In this document: positions 24,335 to 35,749 of the stretch, piece after piece
Layout of the letters: each line of letters starts with the position of its first letter
Position numbering within the stretch: position 1 is the stretch's first letter
Assembly: GCF_030009775.1 (NCBI RefSeq)
Contig: NZ_JASCTH010000009.1
Coordinates: 1 to 64,000 of the forward strand
Reading direction: 5' to 3'
Origin: Actinoplanes sandaracinus
Lineage (GTDB): Bacteria; Actinomycetota; Actinomycetes; Mycobacteriales; Micromonosporaceae
DNA length: 64,000 nucleotides
Notes under the pieces: model-generated
What the model saw: only the letters and a program-made list of their open reading frames with translations
Told to the model about the DNA's origin: nothing
Database searches by the model: none
Translations under genes and position numbers: made by a program

Positions 24335-25141
24335 ATGTCCGAGGAATCCCCCTGGAAAGGGGCGGGCCCGGGAGGCGGGCTCAAGTTCGCGGTCGTGTCG
24401 ATGACGCTTCTGACTGCGGCGGCCACGATCTACGCGGTTCTCGCCGCGGTGGACGGCGACCTCATCGGCGCGCTCGGGCTCGGGGCCGGGGCCGTCTTCC
24501 TCGGCCATCTCATTGGTCTGTGTGTGCGCATGTGGTGGCGACCGCGTCGGCGGAACGCCTCGCCCGAACCGGCCGCTGGTGGCGTGCTGTTCCGCTATTC
24601 CGGATGGACCTACTACTGGGCGGCGAGCTTCCTGGTGCTGATGGTGCTGGCACTGCTGCTCGGCGGCCTGAGCTTCTGGTCCGCCGGCGATGGGCCGGTG
24701 AGCATCGTCGTGGCGGTCCTCGCGTCGGCCGCCGCCTTACTGTTCAGCTGGGCACTGGTACGGCTGTTCTACGGCGGGCTCGGCTGGCTCCGGCTCACCC
24801 CGGACGGGCTCGAGCACCACGGCCCGGGATTCACCCACCGCCTTCCCTGGAGCTCGGTCACCGACGTCGCGGCCGCGAAGGCCGGAGAATCACCGCTCAT
24901 CCTCGTCCTGCCGACGGCGTCGGACACGGTGGACGTGACCTTCGCCCTGCCCACTCGGGTCAAGGCTCGCAAGGATCTGCTTCTGCCGTCGATGGCGATC
25001 AGAGGGATGTGGCTCGCCGACGACCCGGCGGTCGTCTACCACACGCTGTGCCACTATCACGTCAACCCGGAGCACCGAGTGGAGTTGTCGACCGGGGCCG
25101 CTATCGATCGCGTCCGCCAGCGCCGCTTCCTTCTCCGCTGA
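24335..25141 (+). CDS. Four-helix membrane protein with PH-like C-terminus (candidate immunity protein)
   Basis: 268 aa. Four predicted membrane helices at about 16-38, 42-64, 91-113 and 121-145, then a roughly 120-aa cytoplasmic beta-rich region (LRLTPDGLEHHGPGFTHRLPWSSVTDV...) resembling a bacterial PH domain. GGGGGAT precedes the ATG; the gene starts 10 nt after the WXG-type gene, so they are co-transcribed. Membrane-acting toxins are normally paired with membrane immunity proteins encoded directly downstream, which fits, but no homology to a known immunity family is claimed. A general membrane protein is the alternative. Confidence 0.72.
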   Translation: MSEESPWKGAGPGGGLKFAVVSMTLLTAAATIYAVLAAVDGDLIGALGLGAGAVFLGHLIGLCVRMWWRPRRRNASPEPAAGGVLFRYSGWTYYWAASFLVLMVLALLLGGLSFWSAGDGPVSIVVAVLASAAALLFSWALVRLFYGGLGWLRLTPDGLEHHGPGFTHRLPWSSVTDVAAAKAGESPLILVLPTASDTVDVTFALPTRVKARKDLLLPSMAIRGMWLADDPAVVYHTLCHYHVNPEHRVELSTGAAIDRVRQRRFLLR

Positions 25142-25342
25142 CGCGATGCCGGTAACGGCACTACCTGGTCAATTCCGCCACCGGACCGAGCGCGGTGCGT
25201 GAGCCGCCTTAGACCGCACCCGGCAGCTGCACGTGCCTGGACGGAGCGTGACGGTGGGTTGTGAAGAATTCTCGGTGTGTGGTTGAACCGGTGCGAGCGG
25301 TGGCGGGTACATCCGGGAGTCCGTCTCGGAAAGGCTAGAACC

Positions 25343-25579
25343 ATGACTGATCGACTGCCCGTCGACCCGGCGTCGCTCGAAGGGATCGCCGGTGCCGGCG
25401 CGCCCGCGGCGTCCGGCGCCGACACCCCCATCTTCAACGAGCTTCTCGCCCGTCACACGCTCGACGCCACCGGCCTCGCCGCTGGGCTCGGCGCGGCGGC
25501 GGCGCGGGTGGTGCAGGGCGGTCAGACCTATGCCGATGAGGATCTCAGCAGAGTCCGCGACGTCAGCGGAGGCCGGTGA
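25343..25579 (+). CDS. Second EspC-like ESX secretion-associated protein
   Basis: 78 aa. The N-terminus aligns with the protein at 22898 (M-DRL-VDPA-L-IA) and the C-terminus again carries a YxxxD motif (TYADEDLSRV). The middle is shorter, having lost about 15 residues of the first helix. Separated by 201 bp from the preceding membrane protein, so it probably has its own promoter. Probably a duplicate partner protein whose own cargo gene is missing or elsewhere. Confidence 0.75.
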   Translation: MTDRLPVDPASLEGIAGAGAPAASGADTPIFNELLARHTLDATGLAAGLGAAAARVVQGGQTYADEDLSRVRDVSGGR

Positions 25580-25697
25580 TGTCCCACGTCGGCCGGCGGG
25601 TCAGAGGCCGGGTTGTCGGCGATCCCGCCGCGGGTCCGGTCGTGCTACAACCCGATCGCAACCGTCGCCGCAACCGTGGGCGGGCAGAGTGCGGCCC

Positions 25698-25796
25698 ATG
25701 CGCAGAATCGTAGCGATCATCGCCGTGGTCGCCGCCTTCGTGACTCTGGCCGGCGGTATCGCCGGTCCCCTGTACGCCGCGTTCGGGTCGAGCTGA
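25698..25796 (+). CDS. Very small single-helix membrane protein (32 aa)
   Basis: ATG at 25698 opens a frame encoding two Arg residues and one hydrophobic helix (IVAIIAVVAAFVTLAGGIAG) with a short tail. Composition is that of a genuine membrane peptide rather than a shadow frame, but the ribosome-binding site is weak. No known family. It precedes the DUF3516 helicase gene by 15 nt. Confidence 0.4.
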   Translation: MRRIVAIIAVVAAFVTLAGGIAGPLYAAFGSS

Positions 25797-25811
25797 CACA
25801 CTTGACCGATC

Positions 25812-28298
25812 ATGACGCTGACCGATCGCATCCCGGGCTCCCCCGAACCTGACGCTGTCTTCGACGCCTTTCAATCGTGGGTGACGGAGCAGGGCCTGAC
25901 CCTGTACCCGCATCAGGAGGAGGCGCTGATCGAGGTCGCGACCGGCGCCAACGTCATCCTGAACACGCCGACCGGCTCCGGTAAGAGCCTGGTCGCGACC
26001 GGCGCGCACTTCGCCGCGCTGGCGAGCAACCGGACCACCTTCTACACGGCGCCGATCAAGGCGCTGGTGAGTGAGAAGTTCTTCGCCCTGTGCGCGACCT
26101 TCGGCGCGCAGAACGTGGGCATGCTGACCGGTGACGCGAGCGTGAACGCCGACGCCCCGATCATCTGCTGCACCGCGGAGATCCTGGCGAACCTGGCGTT
26201 GCGTGAGGGCGCGGACGCCGACGTCGGCCAGGTCGTGATGGACGAGTTCCACTTCTATGCCGAGCCGGACCGGGGCTGGGCGTGGCAGGTGCCGCTGATC
26301 GAGCTGCCGCAGGCGCAGTTCATCCTGATGTCGGCGACACTGGGTGACACGACCCGGTTCGTGGACGATCTGTCGAAGCGGACCGGGCGGGACACCGCGG
26401 TGGTCAGCAGCGTGGACCGGCCCGTTCCGCTGATCTTCGAGTACGCGATGACGCCGCTGCACGAGACGATCGAGGAACTGCTGAACACCAAGCAGGCGCC
26501 GGTCTACATCGTGCACTTCACGCAGATGGCGGCGCTGGAGCGGGCCCAGGCGCTGATGAGCATCAACATGAGCACGCGGGCGGAGAAGGACGCGATCGCC
26601 GCGGCGATCGGCAACTTCCGGTTCACGGCGGGCTTCGGGCGGACGCTGTCGCGGCTGGTCCGGCACGGCATCGGGGTGCACCACGCGGGCATGCTGCCGA
26701 AGTACCGCCGCCTGGTGGAGACGCTGGCGCAGGCCGGCCTGCTGAAGGTCATCTGCGGCACGGACACTCTGGGCGTCGGTATCAACGTGCCGATCCGCAC
26801 GGTCCTGTTCACCGGCCTGTCGAAGTATGACGGTGTGAAGACGCGCCTGCTGAAGGCCCGTGAGTTCCACCAGATCGCGGGCCGCGCGGGCCGGGCCGGT
26901 TACGACACCATCGGCACCGTGATCGTGCAGGCGCCGGAGCATGTGATCGACAACGAGCGGATGCTGACGAAGGCCGGCGACGACCCGAAGAAGCGCCGCA
27001 AGGTGGTCCGGAAGAAGCCGCCGGAGGGGCAGATCGGCTGGGGCCGGCCCACGTTCGACCGCCTGGTCGAGGCCGAGCCGGAGCCGCTGACGTCGTCGTT
27101 CCAGGTCAGTCACGCGATGCTGCTGAACGTGATGAACCGGCCCGGTGACCCGTACCCGGCGATGAAGCATCTGCTCACCGAGAACCACGAGGAGCGCCCG
27201 GCGCAGCGCAAGCACATCCGCCGGGCGGTCGGTATCGCCCGCGCCCTGATCGCCGGCGGCGTCATCGAGCGAAGCGACACCGGCACGTACCGGCTCGTCG
27301 AGGATCTTCAGCTGGACTTCGCGCTGAACCAGGCGCTGTCGCCGTTCGCCCTGGCCAGCCTGGAGCTGCTGGACCGGGAGGCGCCGGAGTACCCGCTCGA
27401 TGTGGTGTCGGTGATCGAGTCGACGCTGGAGGACCCCCGGCAGATCGTGTCGGAGCAGCGGAAGAAGGCGCGCGGCGAGGCGATCAACGCGATGAAGGCC
27501 GAGGGCATCGAGTATGAGGAGCGCATGCAGCTCCTGGAGGATGTGACCTGGCCGCAGCCGTTGAAGGAGCTGCTGGACGCGGCGTACGAGACGTACCGGC
27601 GCGGCCACCCGTGGGTCGCCGACTACGAGCTGAAGCCGAAGTCGGTGGTCCGCGACATGTACGAGCGGGCCATGACGTTCACCGAGTACGTCTCGTTCTA
27701 CGGCCTGTCCCGGTCCGAGGGCCTCGTGCTGCGCTATCTGGCCGACGCCTACCGGGCGTTGCGGCAGACGGTCCCGGAGGACGCCCGCACCGAGGAGCTG
27801 ACCGACCTGATCGAGTGGCTCGGCGAGCTGGTGCGGCAGGTCGACTCCAGCCTGCTCGACGAGTGGGCGCGGCTGCAGAACCCGGGCGCCGAGATCACCG
27901 AGGCGCGGCTGGACGACAAGCCGCCGGCGGTCACCCGTAACGCCCGCGCGTTCCGGGTGCTGGTGCGCAACGCCATGTTCCGGCGGGTGGAGCTGGCCGC
28001 GTTGCGCCGCTGGGACCTGCTGGGCGAGATGGACGCCGAGCACGGGTGGACCTCGGAGCGCTGGCAGAAGGCGATCGGAGAGTACTACGAGGAGTACGAC
28101 GAACTGGGCACCGGCTCGTCGGCGCGCGGCCCGTCGTTCCTGCACATCGACCAGGGCGCGGAGGTGTGGACGGTGCGGCAGGTCTTCGAGGACCCGGCCG
28201 GCGACCACGACTGGGGCATCGAGGCGACCGTCGACCTGGCCGAGTCGGACGAGATCGGCAGCGCGGCGATCACGGTGACGGCGGTGGGCCCGCACTGA
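25812..28298 (+). CDS. Ski2-like superfamily 2 helicase with DUF3516 C-terminus
   Basis: 828 aa. Helicase motifs in order: Q-like YPHQEEA (32-38), Walker A TPTGSGKS (52-59), DEFH box (144-147), SAT (174-176), a second RecA domain with the motif VI string HQIAGRAGRAG near 352, followed by the long DUF3516 region typical of actinobacterial and plant homologues. The family is implicated in RNA or DNA unwinding, but its biological substrate is not settled. ATG at 25812 lacks a ribosome-binding site; the TTGACC upstream sits too close for a promoter. The next gene, an SF1 helicase, starts 9 nt after its stop, so they form an operon. Confidence 0.93.
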   Translation: MTLTDRIPGSPEPDAVFDAFQSWVTEQGLTLYPHQEEALIEVATGANVILNTPTGSGKSLVATGAHFAALASNRTTFYTAPIKALVSEKFFALCATFGAQNVGMLTGDASVNADAPIICCTAEILANLALREGADADVGQVVMDEFHFYAEPDRGWAWQVPLIELPQAQFILMSATLGDTTRFVDDLSKRTGRDTAVVSSVDRPVPLIFEYAMTPLHETIEELLNTKQAPVYIVHFTQMAALERAQALMSINMSTRAEKDAIAAAIGNFRFTAGFGRTLSRLVRHGIGVHHAGMLPKYRRLVETLAQAGLLKVICGTDTLGVGINVPIRTVLFTGLSKYDGVKTRLLKAREFHQIAGRAGRAGYDTIGTVIVQAPEHVIDNERMLTKAGDDPKKRRKVVRKKPPEGQIGWGRPTFDRLVEAEPEPLTSSFQVSHAMLLNVMNRPGDPYPAMKHLLTENHEERPAQRKHIRRAVGIARALIAGGVIERSDTGTYRLVEDLQLDFALNQALSPFALASLELLDREAPEYPLDVVSVIESTLEDPRQIVSEQRKKARGEAINAMKAEGIEYEERMQLLEDVTWPQPLKELLDAAYETYRRGHPWVADYELKPKSVVRDMYERAMTFTEYVSFYGLSRSEGLVLRYLADAYRALRQTVPEDARTEELTDLIEWLGELVRQVDSSLLDEWARLQNPGAEITEARLDDKPPAVTRNARAFRVLVRNAMFRRVELAALRRWDLLGEMDAEHGWTSERWQKAIGEYYEEYDELGTGSSARGPSFLHIDQGAEVWTVRQVFEDPAGDHDWGIEATVDLAESDEIGSAAITVTAVGPH

Positions 28299-28306
28299 GC
28301 AGCGCG

Positions 28307-31134
<2,828 letters not shown>

Positions 31135-31135
<1 letters not shown>

Positions 31136-31152
31136 ACCCGGCCGGCCGGGTC
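31135..31152. terminator. Bidirectional palindromic terminator
   Basis: GACCCGGCCGGCCGGGTC, a perfect 18-bp palindrome that folds as a 7-bp stem with a 4-nt loop, in the 24-bp gap between convergent helicase and histidine kinase genes. Confidence 0.7.
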
Positions 31153-31159
31153 GCGCGGT

Positions 31160-32941
31160 TCAGCGGTTCAGGATGCTGCGGATGTCGGTGACCGCGGGCA
31201 GCCGGACGGTGAACGTGGTGCCGAGGCCCGGCTCGCTGGTGGCGGAGACGTCACCGCCCAGGTCGGCGACGATCCGCCGGACGATGGTCAGCCCCAGCCC
31301 GGAGCCGCCGGTGGCGCGCTGCCGGGCCGGGTCGGCGCGCCAGAACCGGTCGAAGACCCGGGCCACCTCCTCGGAGTTCATGCCGACGCCGGTGTCGTGG
31401 ACGGTGAGGATCGCGTCGGGTCCCTCGCGGCCGACCTTGAGCTCGACCCGTCCGCCGGCGTCGGTGTAGCGGATGGCGTTGCTCATCAGGTTGCCCAGCA
31501 CCTGCCGCATCCGGTCCGGGTCGGCGCACACCTCGACCGGGGCGGGGGCGTCCACGACCACGTCGATCCCGGCGTTGGTGGCGACCACCCGGTGCGCGGT
31601 GGCGGCCGCCTCGGTCAGTTCGGACAGGTCGAGCGCTATCGGGTCGTAGCCGAGTTCACCGGCCTCGGCGAGCGCCAGAACCTGCAGGTCGTCGAGGATG
31701 CGCCGCTGCAGCAGGGTCTCCTCGTGCAGGGACGCGAACAGCTCGGGGGACGGTTCGACCACCCCGTCGGCCAGGCCCTCCAGATATCCGCGCAGGTTCG
31801 ACAGCGGCGTCCGCAGCTCGTGGGCGACGTCGGCGACCAGCCGCCGCTGGCGTTCCTCGCTGCGTTGCAGGGCCTCGGCCATGGCGTTGAACGCCCCGGA
31901 CAGCCGGGCCAGCTCGTCCTGGCCGTGGGTCGGCACCCGCACGTCCAGGCGGCCGGCCGCCAGTTGCAGGGAGGCGCCGGTGAGCAGCCGCACCGGCCGG
32001 CTCACCCGCCGGGCGATGAGCGCGGTCCCGACGGCGGCGGCCAGCAGCAGGGCGGCGGCGCCGAGCATCGCGGGCCGCTGGAGGTTGGCCAGGTCGCCGC
32101 CCTCCCGAGCGCCGAAGAAGATCTGCACGGGTACGGCCGACGTGCTCGCCGCCGCCTGTGAGAACCCGATCGTGAGGCACTGGCTGTAGGCCTCGGCGGC
32201 GGCGTCGCACTCGGCGAGCTGGGTCCACGCCATGTCCAGCCAGAAGGTGTCTTTCAGGACCTCGGCGACGCCGCCTCGCACGCACTCCGGCTGCGCCTCG
32301 CGCCGCTCCCGGTCGATGTAGGGCGGGAAGGCCGTGGCCAGCTCCGGCGGCCCGGCGCCGTGGGCGGCCATGCAGCGGACCGCGGACAGCGCGGCCCGGT
32401 ACTGCGCGACCTGGAACAGCCCCCGCAGATCCAGGTCGTAGGGGGACGGCACGACCCCGAACAGGTCCTCCGGCAGGTCCGGCCGGGGCCGGACCGGAGG
32501 GCGCTCCGACAGCTCGTTGAAGAGGATGCTGGGCGCCTTCGACTGCCCCAGGGTGCTCAGTTTCCGGGCGGCCTCGATGATGCCCGGCTCCAACTGCGGC
32601 ATCGGGTCGACCTCGGCTGGCAGCATCTGCACCGGCCCGGCCGCCCGCTTGTCGATGTGGTCGGAGTCGGTCAGCACCACGCCGTCGCGGGTCTCCACCC
32701 GGATGTGCAGGCCGGTGCTGGCGGCCAGGTCGCCGACCACCCCGTCGACGCCGTTCCACTGGCCGTTGAGCACACCGAACTTGCGGACGGCCGTGACGAT
32801 CTCGGCCTGGTGCCGATCGCGGGCATGGTCGACACGGGTCACCTCGCGGGAGGTGAGGCTCATGGTCAGCCAGGCGGTCGCGCCGATCGCGGTGCCGGCG
32901 ACGATCAGGACGAGCAGGAAGAGCCGCAGGCGGAAACTCAC
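31160..32941 (-). CDS. Sensor histidine kinase with Cys-containing extracytoplasmic domain
   Basis: 593 aa. TM1 about 6-28, a 260-residue extracytoplasmic region, TM2 291-311, HAMP, HisKA with H374 in DVAHELRTP, and HATPase_c with N (NLMSNAIRYTD), G1 (DTGVGM), F and G2 (GGSGLGLTIV) boxes. The sensor region has four cysteines (190, 220, 245, 255), suggesting two disulfides or a metal/redox site. The GTG start overlaps the response regulator stop (GTGA), so the pair is translationally coupled. The signal is unknown; the domain matches no sensor family I recognise. Confidence 0.93.
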   Translation of the reverse strand: MSFRLRLFLLVLIVAGTAIGATAWLTMSLTSREVTRVDHARDRHQAEIVTAVRKFGVLNGQWNGVDGVVGDLAASTGLHIRVETRDGVVLTDSDHIDKRAAGPVQMLPAEVDPMPQLEPGIIEAARKLSTLGQSKAPSILFNELSERPPVRPRPDLPEDLFGVVPSPYDLDLRGLFQVAQYRAALSAVRCMAAHGAGPPELATAFPPYIDRERREAQPECVRGGVAEVLKDTFWLDMAWTQLAECDAAAEAYSQCLTIGFSQAAASTSAVPVQIFFGAREGGDLANLQRPAMLGAAALLLAAAVGTALIARRVSRPVRLLTGASLQLAAGRLDVRVPTHGQDELARLSGAFNAMAEALQRSEERQRRLVADVAHELRTPLSNLRGYLEGLADGVVEPSPELFASLHEETLLQRRILDDLQVLALAEAGELGYDPIALDLSELTEAAATAHRVVATNAGIDVVVDAPAPVEVCADPDRMRQVLGNLMSNAIRYTDAGGRVELKVGREGPDAILTVHDTGVGMNSEEVARVFDRFWRADPARQRATGGSGLGLTIVRRIVADLGGDVSATSEPGLGTTFTVRLPAVTDIRSILNR

Positions 32942-33642
32942 TGTTCGGCCATCCGGTAGCCACGGCCGTAGACGGTCTGCACGTACCGGGGCTCGGCCGG
33001 GTTCACCTCGATCTTGCGGCGCAGGTTGACGACGTGGGCGTCGATGGTGCGCTCGGAGACCTCGTTCTCGAACCCGAACGTCTTGTCCAGGATCTGGCCG
33101 CGGGTGAAGACCCGGCCGGGCTCCCGGGCGAGCAGTTCCAGGATGCCGAACTCCTTGGCGGTGAGGCGGACGGGGCTGCCGTTCACCCGTACCTCGAAGC
33201 GGGGTGCGTCGACCTCGATCTCGCCGACCCGCAGCACGTCGGAGGCCTCGTTGCCGCGGGTGCGGCGCAGCAGCGCGCGGATGCGCGCGGTGAGTTCGCG
33301 CGGGCTGACCGGTTTGCTCAGATAGTCGTCGGCGCCGATGTCCAGGCCGAGGAGCATGTCGTTCTCCGCGGCGCGGGCGGTGACCAGCAGGATCCCCACG
33401 TTCGCCAGGGACTCGTCGGGGTCGGCGCGCAGGATGCGGCACACGTCGAGGCCGTCGACCTCGGGCATCATCCAGTCCAGGACGACCAGGTGAGGGCGAC
33501 GGGCCCGGGTGTGTTCGAGAGCCGCGCGGCCATCACCCACAGTGAGCACCTGATGGCCTTCGCGCTCCAGGTACAAGCGGATCAGCTGGGCGTGCTTGGG
33601 GTCGTCGTCGGCTACGAGAATGCGGGCGGTCACGGTTCGCAT
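32938..33642 (-). CDS. OmpR/PhoB-family response regulator
   Basis: 234 aa: receiver with acidic pocket ADDD (11-14), phospho-acceptor Asp56 in VVLDWMMPE and the conserved Lys in YLSKPVSPREL; C-terminal winged helix (LTAKEFGILELLAREPGRVFTR..., DAHVVNLRRKIE, VQTVYGRGYRM). Co-encoded with the downstream kinase. It is divergent from asnB across 156 bp, so asnB is a candidate target, though no direct-repeat binding site is obvious. Confidence 0.95.
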   Translation of the reverse strand: MRTVTARILVADDDPKHAQLIRLYLEREGHQVLTVGDGRAALEHTRARRPHLVVLDWMMPEVDGLDVCRILRADPDESLANVGILLVTARAAENDMLLGLDIGADDYLSKPVSPRELTARIRALLRRTRGNEASDVLRVGEIEVDAPRFEVRVNGSPVRLTAKEFGILELLAREPGRVFTRGQILDKTFGFENEVSERTIDAHVVNLRRKIEVNPAEPRYVQTVYGRGYRMAEQ

Positions 33643-33798
33643 TCTGGCTCAGCCTGTCCAGGGACCCAAGAAATGTGAGATTCCGATGAAGATCGGATCC
33701 CGGATTCGTGCCGCGCACGATCGCAGCATCTTCCGCACAGGTTCTTCACAGGTCGCGGCCTACGGTCGGCTCCTTGCAATTCCAGGGAGGAACCTTCG

Positions 33799-35742
33799 AT
33801 GTGTGGCCTGAGCGCTTTCGTCAGCAGCCGGCCTGACGCCGGACCGTTGGACGCCGACTTCTCGGCGGCTTTCGCCGCCGCGCTGGCGAGCATGCACCAC
33901 CGCGGACCCGACGACACGCAGATCGAGCAGGGCGACGGGTACGCGTTCGGCTTCAACCGTCTCGCGATCATCGACCGGGAGCACTCGGTGCAGCCGCTGC
34001 GCTACGGCGGCCGGTGGACGGTGGTGTTCAACGGCGAGATCTACAACTACAAGGAGCTGCGGGCCGAGCTGATGCGCGAGCACCATGCGACGTTCGCCAC
34101 CGAGGGCGACAGCGAGGTGCTGGCGGCGGCGTTCCACTACTGGGGCGAGGCCGCGCTGCCGCGGCTGCGGGGCATGTTCGCGTTCGTGGCGTACGACCAC
34201 TCGACCGGCACCCTGCACGCGGCCCGCGACGCCTTCGGGATCAAGCCGATGTACGTGCTGGAGACCGCCGACGGGCTGTTCCTGGCCAGTGAGCGCAAGG
34301 CCCTGGACCCGTTCGCGGCGCCGGCCGGCGCGGCGCTGGACACCGAGGCGCTGGCCCACTACCTGACGTTCCAGTTCGTCCCCGACCCGATGTCGCTGCA
34401 CCGGCACATCCGGCGGCTGCCGCCGGGCCACCGTCTGGTCTGGACGCCGGGTGGCGGAGTGCGGATGCACCGCTGGTTCCGGCCGTCGCTGCGGCCGCTG
34501 CGGATGCAGCCGGAGGCCGCGTACCAGGCGATCCAGGACGCGCTGACCGGCAGCGTCCGCAAGCATCTGCACGCCGACGTGCCGGTCGGGACGTTCCTGT
34601 CCAGCGGCGTCGACTCGTCCGCCATCGCCGCACTGGCCGCCCGGGAGAAGCCGGACCTGCACGCCTTCACCGCCGGGTTCGCGGCCCAGGGCTACTCGGA
34701 GATCGAGATCGCCCAGGACACCGCCGACCAGCTCGGCATCCGGCTGACTCCGACGGTCGTCACCGACGAGGACGTGCTCACCCACCTGCCGCGGATCATC
34801 CAGCTGCTCGACGACCCGGTGGCCGACCCGTCGCTGATCCCGCTGTACTTCCTGGCCCGCACCGCGTCGCAGTTCGTGACCGTGGTGCTGTCCGGTGAGG
34901 GTTCCGACGAGCTGTTCGGCGGCTACACCATCTATCGTGAGCCGCTGTCGCTGGCCGGGGTCGACAAGCTGCCGCCCGGCGTCAAGCGAGGCCTGCGGCA
35001 CCTGGCCGACGTGCTGCCCGAAGGGGTGCGGGGCCGCTCGTTCCTGGAGCGCGGCACCACTCCGATCGAGCAGCGCTATTACGGCAACGCCCGGATCTTC
35101 TCCCCCGAGGAGAAGGGCAACCTGATGCGTTTCACCGCGCAGCCGCACACGGCGATCACCGCGCACCTGTACGCGGAGACCGCCGACGTCGACGACGTCG
35201 CCTCGATGCAGTACGTCGACCTGCACACCTGGCTGCCCGGCGACATCCTGGCCAAGGCCGACCGGATGTCGATGGCGCACAGCCTGGAGCTGCGGGTGCC
35301 GTTCCTCGACCAGCAGGTGTACGCGGCCGCGGCCGGCCTGCCCACCGACCTGAAACTGCCGCCCGGCACCACGACCACCAAGCACGCGCTGCGCCAGGCC
35401 ATGAAGGGCATCGTCCCCGAGTCGGTGCGGGAGGCCCGCAAGCTGGGCTTCCCGACCCCGACCCGGTTGTGGCTGCGTGGCCCGATCGGCGACTGGGTGG
35501 ACAACCTGTTCGCCACCTCCGGCGCCCGGGAGTACCTCGACATGGAGTACGCGCGGGGCCTGCTCGCCGAGCACCGGGCCGGCGGCGCCGACCGCTCCCG
35601 CAAGGTGTGGACGGTCGCGATGTTCTGCCTGTGGCACGCCATCAACGTGGAGCGCTCGATCGTCGTCGAGAACCCGTTCCCCGCGCCGCTCCCGGCGCCG
35701 CGGCAGGCTCCCGCCGACTACTCCGCCCTCACCATGCGGTGA
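33799..35742 (+). CDS. asnB: Asparagine synthase (glutamine-hydrolysing)
   Basis: 647 aa, class II glutamine amidotransferase plus synthetase. Cys2 is the nucleophile (MCGLSAF), with RGPDD and NGEIYNY glutaminase motifs; the synthetase half carries the PP-loop SSGVDSS and the SGEGSDELFGGY motif. Catalyses Asp + Gln + ATP to Asn + Glu. GGGAGGAA precedes the ATG, and TTCACA/TACGGT boxes around 33746-33768 could be its promoter. Length fits the actinobacterial AsnB class. The flanking two-component system may regulate it, by inference from the divergent arrangement. Confidence 0.95.
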   Translation: MCGLSAFVSSRPDAGPLDADFSAAFAAALASMHHRGPDDTQIEQGDGYAFGFNRLAIIDREHSVQPLRYGGRWTVVFNGEIYNYKELRAELMREHHATFATEGDSEVLAAAFHYWGEAALPRLRGMFAFVAYDHSTGTLHAARDAFGIKPMYVLETADGLFLASERKALDPFAAPAGAALDTEALAHYLTFQFVPDPMSLHRHIRRLPPGHRLVWTPGGGVRMHRWFRPSLRPLRMQPEAAYQAIQDALTGSVRKHLHADVPVGTFLSSGVDSSAIAALAAREKPDLHAFTAGFAAQGYSEIEIAQDTADQLGIRLTPTVVTDEDVLTHLPRIIQLLDDPVADPSLIPLYFLARTASQFVTVVLSGEGSDELFGGYTIYREPLSLAGVDKLPPGVKRGLRHLADVLPEGVRGRSFLERGTTPIEQRYYGNARIFSPEEKGNLMRFTAQPHTAITAHLYAETADVDDVASMQYVDLHTWLPGDILAKADRMSMAHSLELRVPFLDQQVYAAAAGLPTDLKLPPGTTTTKHALRQAMKGIVPESVREARKLGFPTPTRLWLRGPIGDWVDNLFATSGAREYLDMEYARGLLAEHRAGGADRSRKVWTVAMFCLWHAINVERSIVVENPFPAPLPAPRQAPADYSALTMR

Positions 35743-35749
35743 CCGGGCG

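Noticed and set aside
22898-25579. Complete ESX secretion system
   Set aside because: No EccC, EccB, EccD, EccE or MycP genes are visible; only candidate cargo and partner genes are present.
25563-28295. Long minus-strand open frame (910 codons) opposite the DUF3516 helicase
   Set aside because: His/Arg/Gln-rich mirror of a clear helicase with all motifs on the plus strand.
33760-35637. 625-codon minus-strand frame opposite asnB
   Set aside because: Arg/His/Gln-rich shadow; asnB has complete catalytic motifs and a good ribosome-binding site.
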